From JAAYBY01 sp964465385 (GTDB lineage Bacteria; Bacillota; Clostridia; Saccharofermentanales; UBA5734), in NCBI GenBank assembly GCA_964465385.1, contig CAYXIM010000018.1, positions 1 through 23,299 of the forward strand: a stretch of 23,299 bases of DNA. The letters run 5' to 3'. Every line of letters begins with the position of its first letter. The stretch's first letter is position 1. Under the pieces are notes generated by a model, which saw only the letters and a program-made list of their open reading frames with translations, did not search any database and had not been told where the DNA came from. Position numbers and translations under genes: made by a program. Below, piece after piece: positions 1 through 7,230 of the stretch.

Positions 1-1
1 C

Positions 2-487
2 CAGGACCCGGTGGTCCGGCTTGGACCGGACCAGCCCTGGCAAGACAAACGGGGTCTCGCCTTTTTTCAGGTGCGGACCATCCTCAGTTACCACGACGAT
101 GCCGGCGGTAAAAAACGCGGCATCAACCGCATCCATGTCATCCGGACGGCTGGGGTGACCCTGGCCCACCTGGGCGATCTGGGCCACCTGCTCAGCCAGG
201 AACAGATCCAGGCCATTGGTCCGGTTGACCTGCTCCTCTTGCCGGTCGGCGGCACCTACACCATTGATGCCAGCCAGGCCCTGGAGACGGTTCGCGTCCT
301 CAAACCCAAGAACCTGGCCCCCATGCACTACCAGATGGGCCTGGGCAACCTGCCCATCAGCACGGTGGACCCTTTCCTGGCGGGGATCGGCGCTGAAGGC
401 TACGCGGTTCGCCAGCTCAACCAGGCTGAGCTGGTCTGGGAAGACGACGACCAGGCGGTCTGTTTTGTCTTCCGTTTCGGGCCCTGA
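2..487 (+). CDS. MBL-fold metal-dependent hydrolase, UlaG-like (5' truncated)
   Basis: The reading frame is open from base 2 to a TGA at 485-487, so the gene begins left of the window; the in-frame GTG at 11 is probably internal. The visible part is about 161 residues, whereas relatives run to roughly 210-230. It resembles COG2220 proteins (UlaG-like, metallo-beta-lactamase fold). Seen in the fragment are a SYHDD segment, the signature AHLGDLGH (residues 55-62 of the fragment) that supplies His and Asp metal ligands, the strand VDLLLLPVGGTYT, and a late MHYQ His near residue 109. The family hydrolyses phosphoester or lactone-type bonds in the cytoplasm, but the substrate cannot be told from this sequence. 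It lies 83 bases before the ECF S-component gene on the same strand. The family call is firm; the exact role is unknown. Confidence 0.8.
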   Translation, partial: QDPVVRLGPDQPWQDKRGLAFFQVRTILSYHDDAGGKKRGINRIHVIRTAGVTLAHLGDLGHLLSQEQIQAIGPVDLLLLPVGGTYTIDASQALETVRVLKPKNLAPMHYQMGLGNLPISTVDPFLAGIGAEGYAVRQLNQAELVWEDDDQAVCFVFRFGP

Positions 488-510
488 TCCAGACGCCCGG
501 AAGCTGCTGA

Positions 511-531
511 CCGGGATGGCACCCATCCCGG
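511..531 (+). other. Perfect 9-bp hairpin in the spacer before the ECF S-component gene
   Basis: CCGGGATGG (511-519) and CCATCCCGG (523-531) are exact inverted repeats around a 3-base loop. No T-run follows, so this is not a standard intrinsic terminator. It could protect or punctuate the mRNA between the hydrolase and transporter genes, or act as a weak attenuator. Confidence 0.45.
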
Positions 532-570
532 CCAGCCACCACCACAGCTACAGAAAGAAGGGCATCACGC

Positions 571-1059
571 TTGAACAAAAAGATTCTGACGCTCACCACC
601 GGCGGCCTCTTGTCTGCTGTCATCCTCCTGGCGACTTATTTCAGCATCCCCATCCCCACCGGCACCGGCTACGTCCATCTGGGAGACGGTGCCATTTTTG
701 CGTCTGCCGTCCTGCTGGGGCCTTTCGCCGCCATCAGCGCGGGGCTCGGGTCCATGCTGGCAGACCTCTTAACCGGCTTTCCCCATTACATGCCGGCCAC
801 CCTGGTCATTAAAGGCCTCATGGGCCTGGTGGCCGGCCTGGCCTTCCGCCGCTTTCCGCACATGAAATGGACCGGCCAGTGCCTGCTTTTTATTGTGTGC
901 GCCCTGATCATGGCGGGCGGCTATTTTGTCACCGAGATCTACCTCTACGGGCTGGCTGCCGCCATCGGCTCGCTGCCATTTAACGGTTTGCAGGGCCTGG
1001 CGGGTGTTGTGGCCGGCCTGGCCCTGGTGCCCCTGATGCGGCGCATCCGCATCGAATGA
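571..1059 (+). CDS. ECF transporter S component (substrate-binding membrane subunit)
   Basis: This 162-residue, very hydrophobic protein is predicted to be the substrate-capture subunit of an energy-coupling-factor vitamin transporter, working in the cytoplasmic membrane with the shared EcfA/EcfA'/EcfT module, which must be encoded elsewhere. Its N-terminal helix is followed by YVHLGDGAIFASAVLLGPF and a GLGSMLADLLTG segment, then PATLVIKGLMGLVAG, the pattern of the ECF-riboflavin_trS/DUF1393 group (Pfam PF07155), which includes putative hydroxymethylpyrimidine transporters. About five or six membrane segments are visible, and the size fits the family. The start is TTG at 571 with a purine-rich AGAAGGG about eight bases upstream. 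No riboswitch fits in the 83-base leader, so the vitamin transported is not indicated. The sigma-factor gene begins 25 bases downstream. Confidence 0.8.
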   Translation: MNKKILTLTTGGLLSAVILLATYFSIPIPTGTGYVHLGDGAIFASAVLLGPFAAISAGLGSMLADLLTGFPHYMPATLVIKGLMGLVAGLAFRRFPHMKWTGQCLLFIVCALIMAGGYFVTEIYLYGLAAAIGSLPFNGLQGLAGVVAGLALVPLMRRIRIE

Positions 1060-1084
1060 CCAGCAGGCAGCAAGGAGGCCCGCC

Positions 1085-1720
1085 TTGACCGCGCACAGCG
1101 ACGATGTGACCATCTTAAAACGTGCGCAGGCTGGGGACCCCCAGGCCTTCGGCGCCCTCTTTGAGCGGCATGCCGCGCGTGTCTTTGCGACCTGTTTTCA
1201 CCACACCGGCCACCGCCAGGATGCGGAAGACTGCCTGCAGGAGACCTTCATCAAAGCCTGGAACAGCCTGGACCGCTTCGCGGGCCGGGCTGCCTTTGCC
1301 ACCTGGCTGCACCGGATCGCGGTCAACTGCTGCCTGGACCACCACCGAAAAGCCGCGCGCAGGCGCACAGACTCACTGGACCAGACGGACGCCGATGGGC
1401 ACCGCCCGGAGCGGCTGGTGCTAGTCGATGACGGCCCCCTGCCTGACCAGCTGGCAGAACGCAAGGAAACCAGCAGCTGGATCCGCGGCCACATCGACCG
1501 CCTGCCACAAGACATGCGCACCGTGCTCATCCTCATCGACCTGGAGGCTTGCTCCTACCAGGAGGCCGCCCAACTCCTTGACGTGTCCATGGGCACGGTC
1601 AAATCCCGCCTCAGCCGTGCACGAACCAGGCTCATGCAGCAAATCCAGCGGGAACAAGATGGCGGCGCAGACCGTCAAAGAAGGGAAGATGCTCGCAAGG
1701 AGGATGACCGTGAGAACTAA
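1085..1720 (+). CDS. ECF-family RNA polymerase sigma factor
   Basis: This 211-residue protein carries the two conserved domains of group 4 (extracytoplasmic function) sigma factors. Sigma region 2 lies at about residues 20-90 (FGALFERHAARVF, then DAEDCLQETFIKAWNSLDRF and FATWLHRIAVN). A helix-turn-helix region 4 lies at about 135-190 (LPQDMRTVLILIDLE, then YQEAAQLLDVSMGTVKSRLS). It would direct RNA polymerase to a small stress regulon. The TTG start at 1085 is chosen because AAGGAGG (1072-1078) lies six bases before it. The highly charged C-terminal tail (about 20 residues) overlaps the start of the anti-sigma gene by 11 bases, the usual sign of translational coupling. No typical ECF promoter (GGAAC-type) was recognised just upstream, so autoregulation is not shown here. 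Confidence 0.93.
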   Translation: MTAHSDDVTILKRAQAGDPQAFGALFERHAARVFATCFHHTGHRQDAEDCLQETFIKAWNSLDRFAGRAAFATWLHRIAVNCCLDHHRKAARRRTDSLDQTDADGHRPERLVLVDDGPLPDQLAERKETSSWIRGHIDRLPQDMRTVLILIDLEACSYQEAAQLLDVSMGTVKSRLSRARTRLMQQIQREQDGGADRQRREDARKEDDREN

Positions 1721-2621
1721 GAAGGCCCATGTGGCTGATGCCCTTCTCATTGATGCGCTGGATGGCCAGCTGGACCCCAAGACCCGGGCAAGGGTTGAGG
1801 CCCACCTGTCCGCCTGCCCGGTGTGTCGCAAAAAATTTGATGACCAGCAAGCCTGGCTGGACCTGGTCAACAGCAGCGAGCTGGCCGGCCAGGCGCAGAC
1901 AGCCTGGGATGAGGCCCGGCCCCTGCGCCTGGATGCACACAGGCTCGGTCCCGCGCCTGTCCCTAAAAAACGACCGGCCGGCTGGCCGGCCTGGCTGCCT
2001 GCCACCAGCGTGGCCGCAGCCCTGCTTGTCCTGCTGGTGGCCATTGCGCTGGTCTACCGGCAGACTTTCCCGGAAAAGGCGGCCGCACCAGCTGATGTGG
2101 CTTCCGACCTGCTGGAAGAAACCTTTGGCCAGTCACCTGTGCAAGGCTTGGAGCAGGCGGAAATCAACCAGCAACCTGGCCCCTGGCAGCTCCACAAGGG
2201 ACCCTTGGCAGACCTGCCGGCCCTGGCCTTGTTTTTCGAGGACGTGACAGAAAGCCTGCCGGAACCCGATCCGAGCGACCCGCCGGATACCTATGCGCAA
2301 CACGCCACCTCACTCAATGAGCGGGGCAAAGCATTCTTTCGCATCCTGGAAGGGGCCGAGCTGGTTCAGGTTGCGGTCCAGCAAGAACCGGGTCAGGCCC
2401 TGATGATCCTGGCGGCTTACGACACCGGCAACCTGGCCCAGGCCCACAAGGAACTGGCGGCCATCCTGCGCACTTGCCAAACGAGCGCCCGTCTTGAGAT
2501 AATAAAAGAAGCGGATTTGCCGGCCCGTCTGGATGACATGGAAGCCGGGCTGGCCAAACGCCTGCTGCCCGTCCGTGAAACGCAGGCGCGCAACTGGATG
2601 ATGATCTTGATAGGGGCGTGA
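1710..2621 (+). CDS. Membrane-anchored zinc-finger anti-sigma factor
   Basis: This 303-residue protein is the probable partner of the preceding sigma factor. Residues 1-45 form a zf-HC2-type anti-sigma domain: an ALLIDALDGQLD helix, then AHLSACPVCRKK with His32, Cys36 and Cys39 as likely zinc ligands. A Lys/Pro-rich linker leads to one transmembrane helix at about 97-116 (ATSVAAALLVLLVAIALVYR). The remaining 185 residues would lie outside the membrane and match no domain I recognise; they are acidic and Gln-rich, with an amphipathic end. GTG at 1710 is preferred because AAGGAGG (1697-1703) is six bases upstream; the ATG codons at 1689 and 1704 have poor or overlapping spacing. It overlaps the sigma gene by 11 bases and stops four bases before polA. 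The family would hold the sigma factor inactive until an envelope signal releases it. Confidence 0.85.
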   Translation: MRTKKAHVADALLIDALDGQLDPKTRARVEAHLSACPVCRKKFDDQQAWLDLVNSSELAGQAQTAWDEARPLRLDAHRLGPAPVPKKRPAGWPAWLPATSVAAALLVLLVAIALVYRQTFPEKAAAPADVASDLLEETFGQSPVQGLEQAEINQQPGPWQLHKGPLADLPALALFFEDVTESLPEPDPSDPPDTYAQHATSLNERGKAFFRILEGAELVQVAVQQEPGQALMILAAYDTGNLAQAHKELAAILRTCQTSARLEIIKEADLPARLDDMEAGLAKRLLPVRETQARNWMMILIGA

Positions 2622-2625
2622 GCAT

Positions 2626-5241
2626 ATGCCGACCAACCGATTGATGCTGCTTGACGGCCACAGCCTGATGTACCGGGCCTATTATGGCCTCATGGGCCGC
2701 CAGGCCTTAACCGCACCCGACGGCACCCCGACGGGCGCGGTCTTTGCCTTTTTAAACATGCTGCTCAAGTGGCTGCAAGCGCTTGAGCCGACCCATGTTG
2801 TCGTGGCGTTTGACCGGCCTGAACCCACCTATCGCCACCAGCGCTTCGAAGGCTACAAGGCAACCCGTAAGCCCACACCCCGGGACCTGGCGGTTCAGAT
2901 CCCCCTGATCAAGGCGCTCTTGGCAGACTGGGGCCTGGCCTGTCTGGAAGAAGCCGGCTATGAGGCCGATGACCTGATCGGCACCCTGGCCCGCCTGGGT
3001 GCCCCGGAGATGCCCGTCACCATCGTCAGCGGCGACAAGGACACCTTCCAGCTGGTCACTGACCAGGTGACGGTCTTGCAACCGGTTACCCGGTCTGGCC
3101 AAAGTGACCTGGAACACTATGACCCCCAGGCCATCCAGGACCGCTACGGGGTCCAGCCGGCCCAGCTCATCGACGTCAAGGCCCTCATGGGCGACCCGTC
3201 CGACAACATCCCCGGTGTGCGGGGGATCGGTGAAAAGACCGCCCTGGCCTTGATCGGCCAGTATGGCAGCCTGGAAGCCCTGTATGAGGCCCTGGACCAG
3301 CTGCGGCCGGCCGTGGCTCAAAAACTCAACGACCAAAAGGAAGACGCCTTCCTGTCCCGGGACCTGGTCACCATCCAGACCCAGGCACCCCTTTCAAGCG
3401 ACCTGTCCCGCTACCGGGTCAAGCCCATGAAACGCGATGACCTGGCCAGCCGCATGACCCGCCTGGGCCTGAAAACGCTCTTGGCGCGCCTGGACCTGGA
3501 GACGGTCCAGACGACAACCCACTGGGCTGTGCAAGCGGCCAGCCTGGCCGATCTGCAAGCGGACCTGAAAGACAAGAGGCGCATTGCCCTGTGCCTGACC
3601 TGGCCGGGTCCCCTGGTCTGGGTGGACCGTGACAAGCAGGTGCGTGTGCTTGACGAAAGCCTGAGCCAAGCGGCCTGGCCCCTGCTGGCCCAGCCTGGCC
3701 TGGCCTTCTGGGTCAACGGCTACAAGGCCTGGCGCCGCGCCTCAGACCTGGCCGTCGCCCTGGCCGACGTGCATGATGTCGGCATCGGGGCCTATCTCCT
3801 GGATCCCACTGAACGCACGAGCGACCTGGCCCGCCTCTACCAGCAGGCGACCGGTCATGCGTTGCCTCAGGCTTTAGCATCCGCTGACCAGGACCTGCAG
3901 CAGGCGTCCTTTTTAGACGACGAAGCGCCACAGGCCCCCCATGCGGCCCTGGCCATCGAAGCCCAGGCCCTTGCGGCCATCGGGCCGGCCCAGCAAGAGG
4001 CCCTTGAGGCACGCGGCCTCCTGGCCTTTGCCCGGCAGGTGGAGTTTCCCCTGTCGGACCTGCTGGCCCGCATGGAGCACCGGGGGTTTTTGCTGGACCG
4101 CCAGGTGCTGGAGGCCCAGTCGGCAGACATGACCCGCCGCCTGCAGACGCTTCAGGAGGCCATCTACAGCCACAGCGATCAGCCTTTCAACATCAACTCG
4201 CCCAAGCAGCTCAGCGATGTGCTGTTCGTCCAGCTTCAGCTCCCGCCGGGTAAGAAGCGGTCGGGGGGCAGTTTTGCCACGGATGCGGAAGAACTCGAGC
4301 GCCTGCACCAGGCCCACCCCATCGTGCCCCTGATCACCCAGTACCGGCAAACGGCCAAGTTGCTGGCCACCTTTGTCGACGGGCTCATCAAGGCCATCGA
4401 CCCTGAAGACGGCCGTGTGCACACCACCTTCAACCAAACCCTGACGGCCACCGGCCGCCTGTCCAGTTCAGACCCCAATTTGCAAAACATCCCCATCCGC
4501 ACGGCAGAAGGGCGCCAGATCCGAGAAGCCTTCGTGGCCGCCCCGGGTCACCTGTTGATCGATGCTGACTATTCACAGATCGAGCTGCGTTTGCTGGCCC
4601 ACCTGTCCCAGGACCCGGCCATGTTGGAGGCCTTCACCCACAAGCGTGACATCCACACCGATACGGCCGCCCGTCTCTTTAACTGCCCGGCCGAAGATGT
4701 GACCGCTGACCAGCGGGCCGTTGCCAAGACCATGAACTTCAGCATCATTTACGGCATCAGTGATTTCGGCCTGGCCAGAGACCTGGGCGTCAGCCTGGCC
4801 AGGGCCCATACCCTGATCGAGGAATACGAACGCATGTACCCCAAGGTCCGGGCCACCCTCAAGCAATTTGTCACCCAGGCCTATGAAACAGGCTATGTGG
4901 AAACCCTGACCGGCCGGCGGCGCACCCTGCATGAGCTCAAGTCGGCCCAGTACGCCGTCCGCCAGTTTGGCGAACGGGCTGCCATGAACACGCCCTTGCA
5001 GGGCACGGCAGCCGACCTGATCAAAAAAGCCATGGTTGAGATTGACCAGACCCTGCAGGCAAAAGGGCTCAAGGCCCGCTTGATCCTACAGGTTCATGAC
5101 GAATTGATTTTAGAAGCCCCGGAAGACGAGGTGGACCAGGCCGCCCAGCTGCTCAAGCAGGCCATGGAAGCGGCCATGACCTTGTCGGTGCCCCTGATTG
5201 CTGACGTGTCTGTTGGCAAAAGCTGGGCAACCAGCGCGTGA
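2626..5241 (+). CDS. polA: DNA polymerase I
   Basis: This 871-residue protein fills repair gaps and removes RNA primers during Okazaki fragment maturation. The N-terminal 5'-3' exonuclease (about 1-290) shows LLDGHSLMYRAYYGL, YEADDLIGTLA, SGDKDTFQLV and the helix-hairpin-helix GDPSDNIPGVRGIGEKTA. The middle part (about 300-470) aligns in position with the 3'-5' exonuclease domain but lacks its DxE metal-binding motif (IALCLTWPG is found there), so proofreading is probably lost, as in Bacillus PolA. The polymerase domain (about 480-871) has motif A ADYSQIELR with Asp648, the O-helix RAVAKTMNFSIIYG and motif C VHDE with Asp825. The O-helix Phe matches the dideoxynucleotide-excluding position. 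The ATG at 2626 follows the anti-sigma stop by four bases, behind an AGGGG-type site. Confidence 0.98.
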   Translation: MPTNRLMLLDGHSLMYRAYYGLMGRQALTAPDGTPTGAVFAFLNMLLKWLQALEPTHVVVAFDRPEPTYRHQRFEGYKATRKPTPRDLAVQIPLIKALLADWGLACLEEAGYEADDLIGTLARLGAPEMPVTIVSGDKDTFQLVTDQVTVLQPVTRSGQSDLEHYDPQAIQDRYGVQPAQLIDVKALMGDPSDNIPGVRGIGEKTALALIGQYGSLEALYEALDQLRPAVAQKLNDQKEDAFLSRDLVTIQTQAPLSSDLSRYRVKPMKRDDLASRMTRLGLKTLLARLDLETVQTTTHWAVQAASLADLQADLKDKRRIALCLTWPGPLVWVDRDKQVRVLDESLSQAAWPLLAQPGLAFWVNGYKAWRRASDLAVALADVHDVGIGAYLLDPTERTSDLARLYQQATGHALPQALASADQDLQQASFLDDEAPQAPHAALAIEAQALAAIGPAQQEALEARGLLAFARQVEFPLSDLLARMEHRGFLLDRQVLEAQSADMTRRLQTLQEAIYSHSDQPFNINSPKQLSDVLFVQLQLPPGKKRSGGSFATDAEELERLHQAHPIVPLITQYRQTAKLLATFVDGLIKAIDPEDGRVHTTFNQTLTATGRLSSSDPNLQNIPIRTAEGRQIREAFVAAPGHLLIDADYSQIELRLLAHLSQDPAMLEAFTHKRDIHTDTAARLFNCPAEDVTADQRAVAKTMNFSIIYGISDFGLARDLGVSLARAHTLIEEYERMYPKVRATLKQFVTQAYETGYVETLTGRRRTLHELKSAQYAVRQFGERAAMNTPLQGTAADLIKKAMVEIDQTLQAKGLKARLILQVHDELILEAPEDEVDQAAQLLKQAMEAAMTLSVPLIADVSVGKSWATSA

Positions 5242-5253
5242 GGGGGGACGCTT

Positions 5254-5892
5254 GTGTTTGTGGTAGGGATCACAGGAGGTATCGGGTGCGGCAAGAGCAC
5301 GGTGGCGTCTTTTTGCCGCCAGGCGGGCTTGCCGGTCATCGATGCCGACCACTTGTCCCATGAGGTGACGGCAACAGGGGGGGCAGCCATCCCGGACCTG
5401 GTCGACCTCTTCGGCCGCGCGGCCCTCAACAAGGATGGGTCCCTCAACCGCAAGGCCATGGCTGAGCGGGTTTTTCAAGACAGGCGCCTGCTGGATGCCC
5501 TGAGTGAAACGGTTCACCGCCACGTCATCGCGGCCATCCAGGCGGCTTTAGAGGCCCACGAGGCAGCGGGCAGCCGGGGGGTGGTGCTGGATGTGCCCAT
5601 CCCGGTGGAAGAAGGCTTTATAGACTTGTGTGACCAGGTCTGGGTGGTCTGGGCTTCGGATGAGAACCGCCTGGCCCGTCTCAGGGCGCGTGGCATGGAC
5701 CCGGCAGAGGCCAAACGGCGCATGGCCATGCAAATGGGCCGGGAGGCCTATGTGCGCCTGGCTGACCATGTCCTGGAAAACGACGGCAGCCTGGAGGCGC
5801 TCAAGCAGGCCACCAACCGCCTCTTGCAAGAAGAGCTTAAAGAGCGCGGCGTCAAACTCAAACCCTTAGACTTAGACGTTGAAGCGAAATAA
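5254..5892 (+). CDS. coaE: Dephospho-CoA kinase
   Basis: This 212-residue cytoplasmic enzyme phosphorylates the 3'-hydroxyl of dephospho-CoA with ATP, the last step of coenzyme A synthesis. The P-loop GGIGCGKST is at about residues 8-16, followed by VIDADHLSHEV (substrate-binding Asp) and the lid-region RLRARGMDPAEAKRRMA. The size matches the family. The GTG start at 5254 follows an AGGGGGG site by six bases and lies 12 bases after polA. In many Bacillota mutM (fpg) separates polA from coaE; it is absent here. The last 21 bases overlap the 3' end of ychF on the opposite strand. Confidence 0.96.
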   Translation: MFVVGITGGIGCGKSTVASFCRQAGLPVIDADHLSHEVTATGGAAIPDLVDLFGRAALNKDGSLNRKAMAERVFQDRRLLDALSETVHRHVIAAIQAALEAHEAAGSRGVVLDVPIPVEEGFIDLCDQVWVVWASDENRLARLRARGMDPAEAKRRMAMQMGREAYVRLADHVLENDGSLEALKQATNRLLQEELKERGVKLKPLDLDVEAK

Positions 5893-6963
5893 AATGATGT
5901 CTCCGTCCTGGACCAGGTAATCGCGGCCTTCTGAACGGATCAGGCCCCGCTCACGGGCTGCGGCTGCTGTGCCGCAGGCCTGCAGGTCGTCAAAGGCCAC
6001 CACTTCAGCCCGGATAAAGCCCCGCTGCATATCTGTGTGGATTTTACCAGCAGCCTGGGCTGCCCGGGTGCCGCGCCGGATGGTCCAGGCGCGCACCTCA
6101 TCTTCTCCCGTTGTTAAAAAAGAAATCAGGCCCAGCAGCCGGTAGCCAGCTTGGATGACCTGGTCCAGGCCGCTGCCTGCCAGGCCCAACGCCTGGATGA
6201 ACGAAGCCCGTTCGGCATCGTCAAGCAGGGCCAGGTCCTGTTCGATCTGGGCGCTGACCACCACCAGCTCGGCCTCTTCAGCCACAGCCAGGGCCCGGAC
6301 AGCCTCGACAGCCGCCAGGGGCTGGCGGTGCAGGTCCGCTTCTGCGATGTTGGCGGCATACAAGACAGGCTTGGCGGTTAAAAGCGGCAAGTCCCGGACC
6401 CAGGCGGCCTGGGCGGGCGGCGCTTGAAAGGTGCGTGCCGGTTTGCCCTGGCTGAGGTGGGCCAGCAGGTCTTTGATGGTGTCGCGTTCGGCCCGGCGGT
6501 CGGCATCGCCACCCTTGGCCAGTTTTTCGGCCTTTTCCAGGCGCCGTTCCAGGTGCTCCAGGTCTGAAAAAATCAGCTCCAGCTGGACCGTCTCCACGTC
6601 CCGGGCCGGATCCGGGTGACCGGCGACGTGGGCGATCTGGTCGTCTTCAAAACAACGGACCACATGGATCAGGGCATCCACCTGGCGGATGTTGGCCAAG
6701 AACTGGTTGCCCAGGCCTTCGCCGTGGCTGGCGCCCTGAACCAGGCCGGCAATGTCAACCACATCAATCACGGCCGGTGTCCGCTTGATGGGGTGGTAGA
6801 GCTCGGCTAGAAAATCCAGCCGGGGATCGGGCACCGTCACCGAACCGATGTTGGGTTCAATGGTGCAAAAGGGGTAGTTGGCCACTTCAGCACCCGCCCG
6901 GGTCAGGGCGTTAAACAAGGTGCTTTTGCCAACGTTGGGTAAACCAACCATTCCAAGACGCAT
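5872..6963 (-). CDS. ychF: Redox-regulated ATPase/GTPase YchF (OLA1 family)
   Basis: This 363-residue P-loop protein belongs to the Obg-related YchF/OLA1 family, which binds ribosomes and prefers ATP. Motifs are GLPNVGKS (7-14), NYPFCTIEPN, the G3 region DVVDIAGLVQGASHGEGLGN, and the NIAEAD segment where NxxE replaces the NKxD guanine-specificity motif, as is typical of the family. A coiled-coil insertion lies around LEHLERRLEKAEKLAKGG, and the C-terminal TGS-like domain includes KIHTDMQRGFIRAEVV. The start at 6963 is chosen because MRLGMVGLPN is the family N-terminus and AGGAGG lies six bases before it. The frame stays open upstream, but those residues are not conserved and overlap promoter sequence. 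It converges on and overlaps coaE. Confidence 0.97.
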   Translation of the reverse strand: MRLGMVGLPNVGKSTLFNALTRAGAEVANYPFCTIEPNIGSVTVPDPRLDFLAELYHPIKRTPAVIDVVDIAGLVQGASHGEGLGNQFLANIRQVDALIHVVRCFEDDQIAHVAGHPDPARDVETVQLELIFSDLEHLERRLEKAEKLAKGGDADRRAERDTIKDLLAHLSQGKPARTFQAPPAQAAWVRDLPLLTAKPVLYAANIAEADLHRQPLAAVEAVRALAVAEEAELVVVSAQIEQDLALLDDAERASFIQALGLAGSGLDQVIQAGYRLLGLISFLTTGEDEVRAWTIRRGTRAAQAAGKIHTDMQRGFIRAEVVAFDDLQACGTAAAARERGLIRSEGRDYLVQDGDIILFRFNV

Positions 6964-6987
6964 GATAGACCTCCTGTTAACCCGGCT

Positions 6988-7016
6988 ATTATGACAGATC
7001 TGCCTGCTCGAAGCAA
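6988..7016 (-). promoter_or_regulatory. Probable sigma-A promoter of ychF
   Basis: On the minus strand, TTGCTT (7016-7011) and CATAAT (6993-6988) are separated by 17 bases. The -10 matches the consensus at five of six positions, the -35 at only three. The predicted start near 6982 leaves a leader of roughly 18 bases containing the AGGAGG site of ychF. Confidence 0.5.
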
Positions 7017-7114
7017 TCCGTTGTTTGTGGCCCGGATGGGTGTGCCGGCGCATGAACCCGGACCTGTTCTGTGATGACTGCCGACCCGGACCATTTGCAA
7101 CGGCCTGCTGACAG

Positions 7115-7134
7115 CACAAAAGGTCGCTTTTGTG
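7115..7134. promoter_or_regulatory. Perfect palindrome in the ychF-topA intergenic region (possible operator)
   Basis: CACAAAAG (7115-7122) and CTTTTGTG (7127-7134) are exact inverted repeats around GTCG, 20 bases upstream of the topA -35 box. The arms are AT-rich in a GC-rich background. Position and symmetry suit a repressor or activator site, though a short RNA hairpin of a longer upstream transcript is also possible. The rest of the 240-base ychF-topA spacer holds the two promoters and a 9-base direct repeat, ACCCGGACC (7056-7064 and 7084-7092), but no gene that I can support. Confidence 0.35.
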
Positions 7135-7154
7135 GTCACTTGCCAAAAGGGTCT

Positions 7155-7185
7155 TTGACACAGGGGGGTTCTTTCTGTATATAAT
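7155..7185 (+). promoter_or_regulatory. Strong sigma-A promoter of topA
   Basis: A perfect TTGACA (7155-7160) is followed by TATAAT (7180-7185) at 19 bases, or by the overlapping TATATA (7178-7183) at the optimal 17 bases. Transcription would begin near 7192, giving a leader of about 39 bases to the ATG at 7231. The long-spacer reading is of interest because spacer length affects how promoters respond to DNA supercoiling, which TopA itself controls. Confidence 0.75.
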
Positions 7186-7230
7186 GGATGACAATGTCAA
7201 CAGTTGAACAGCATGAACAGGATGGACGAG

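Noticed and set aside
488..570. TPP or other vitamin riboswitch before the ECF S component
   Set aside because: The 83-base spacer has only one simple hairpin and none of the conserved riboswitch motifs.
6964..7200. N-terminal extension of ychF through the intergenic region
   Set aside because: The frame is open, but the residues are unlike YchF, cross the topA and ychF promoters, and the AGGAGG site points to 6963.
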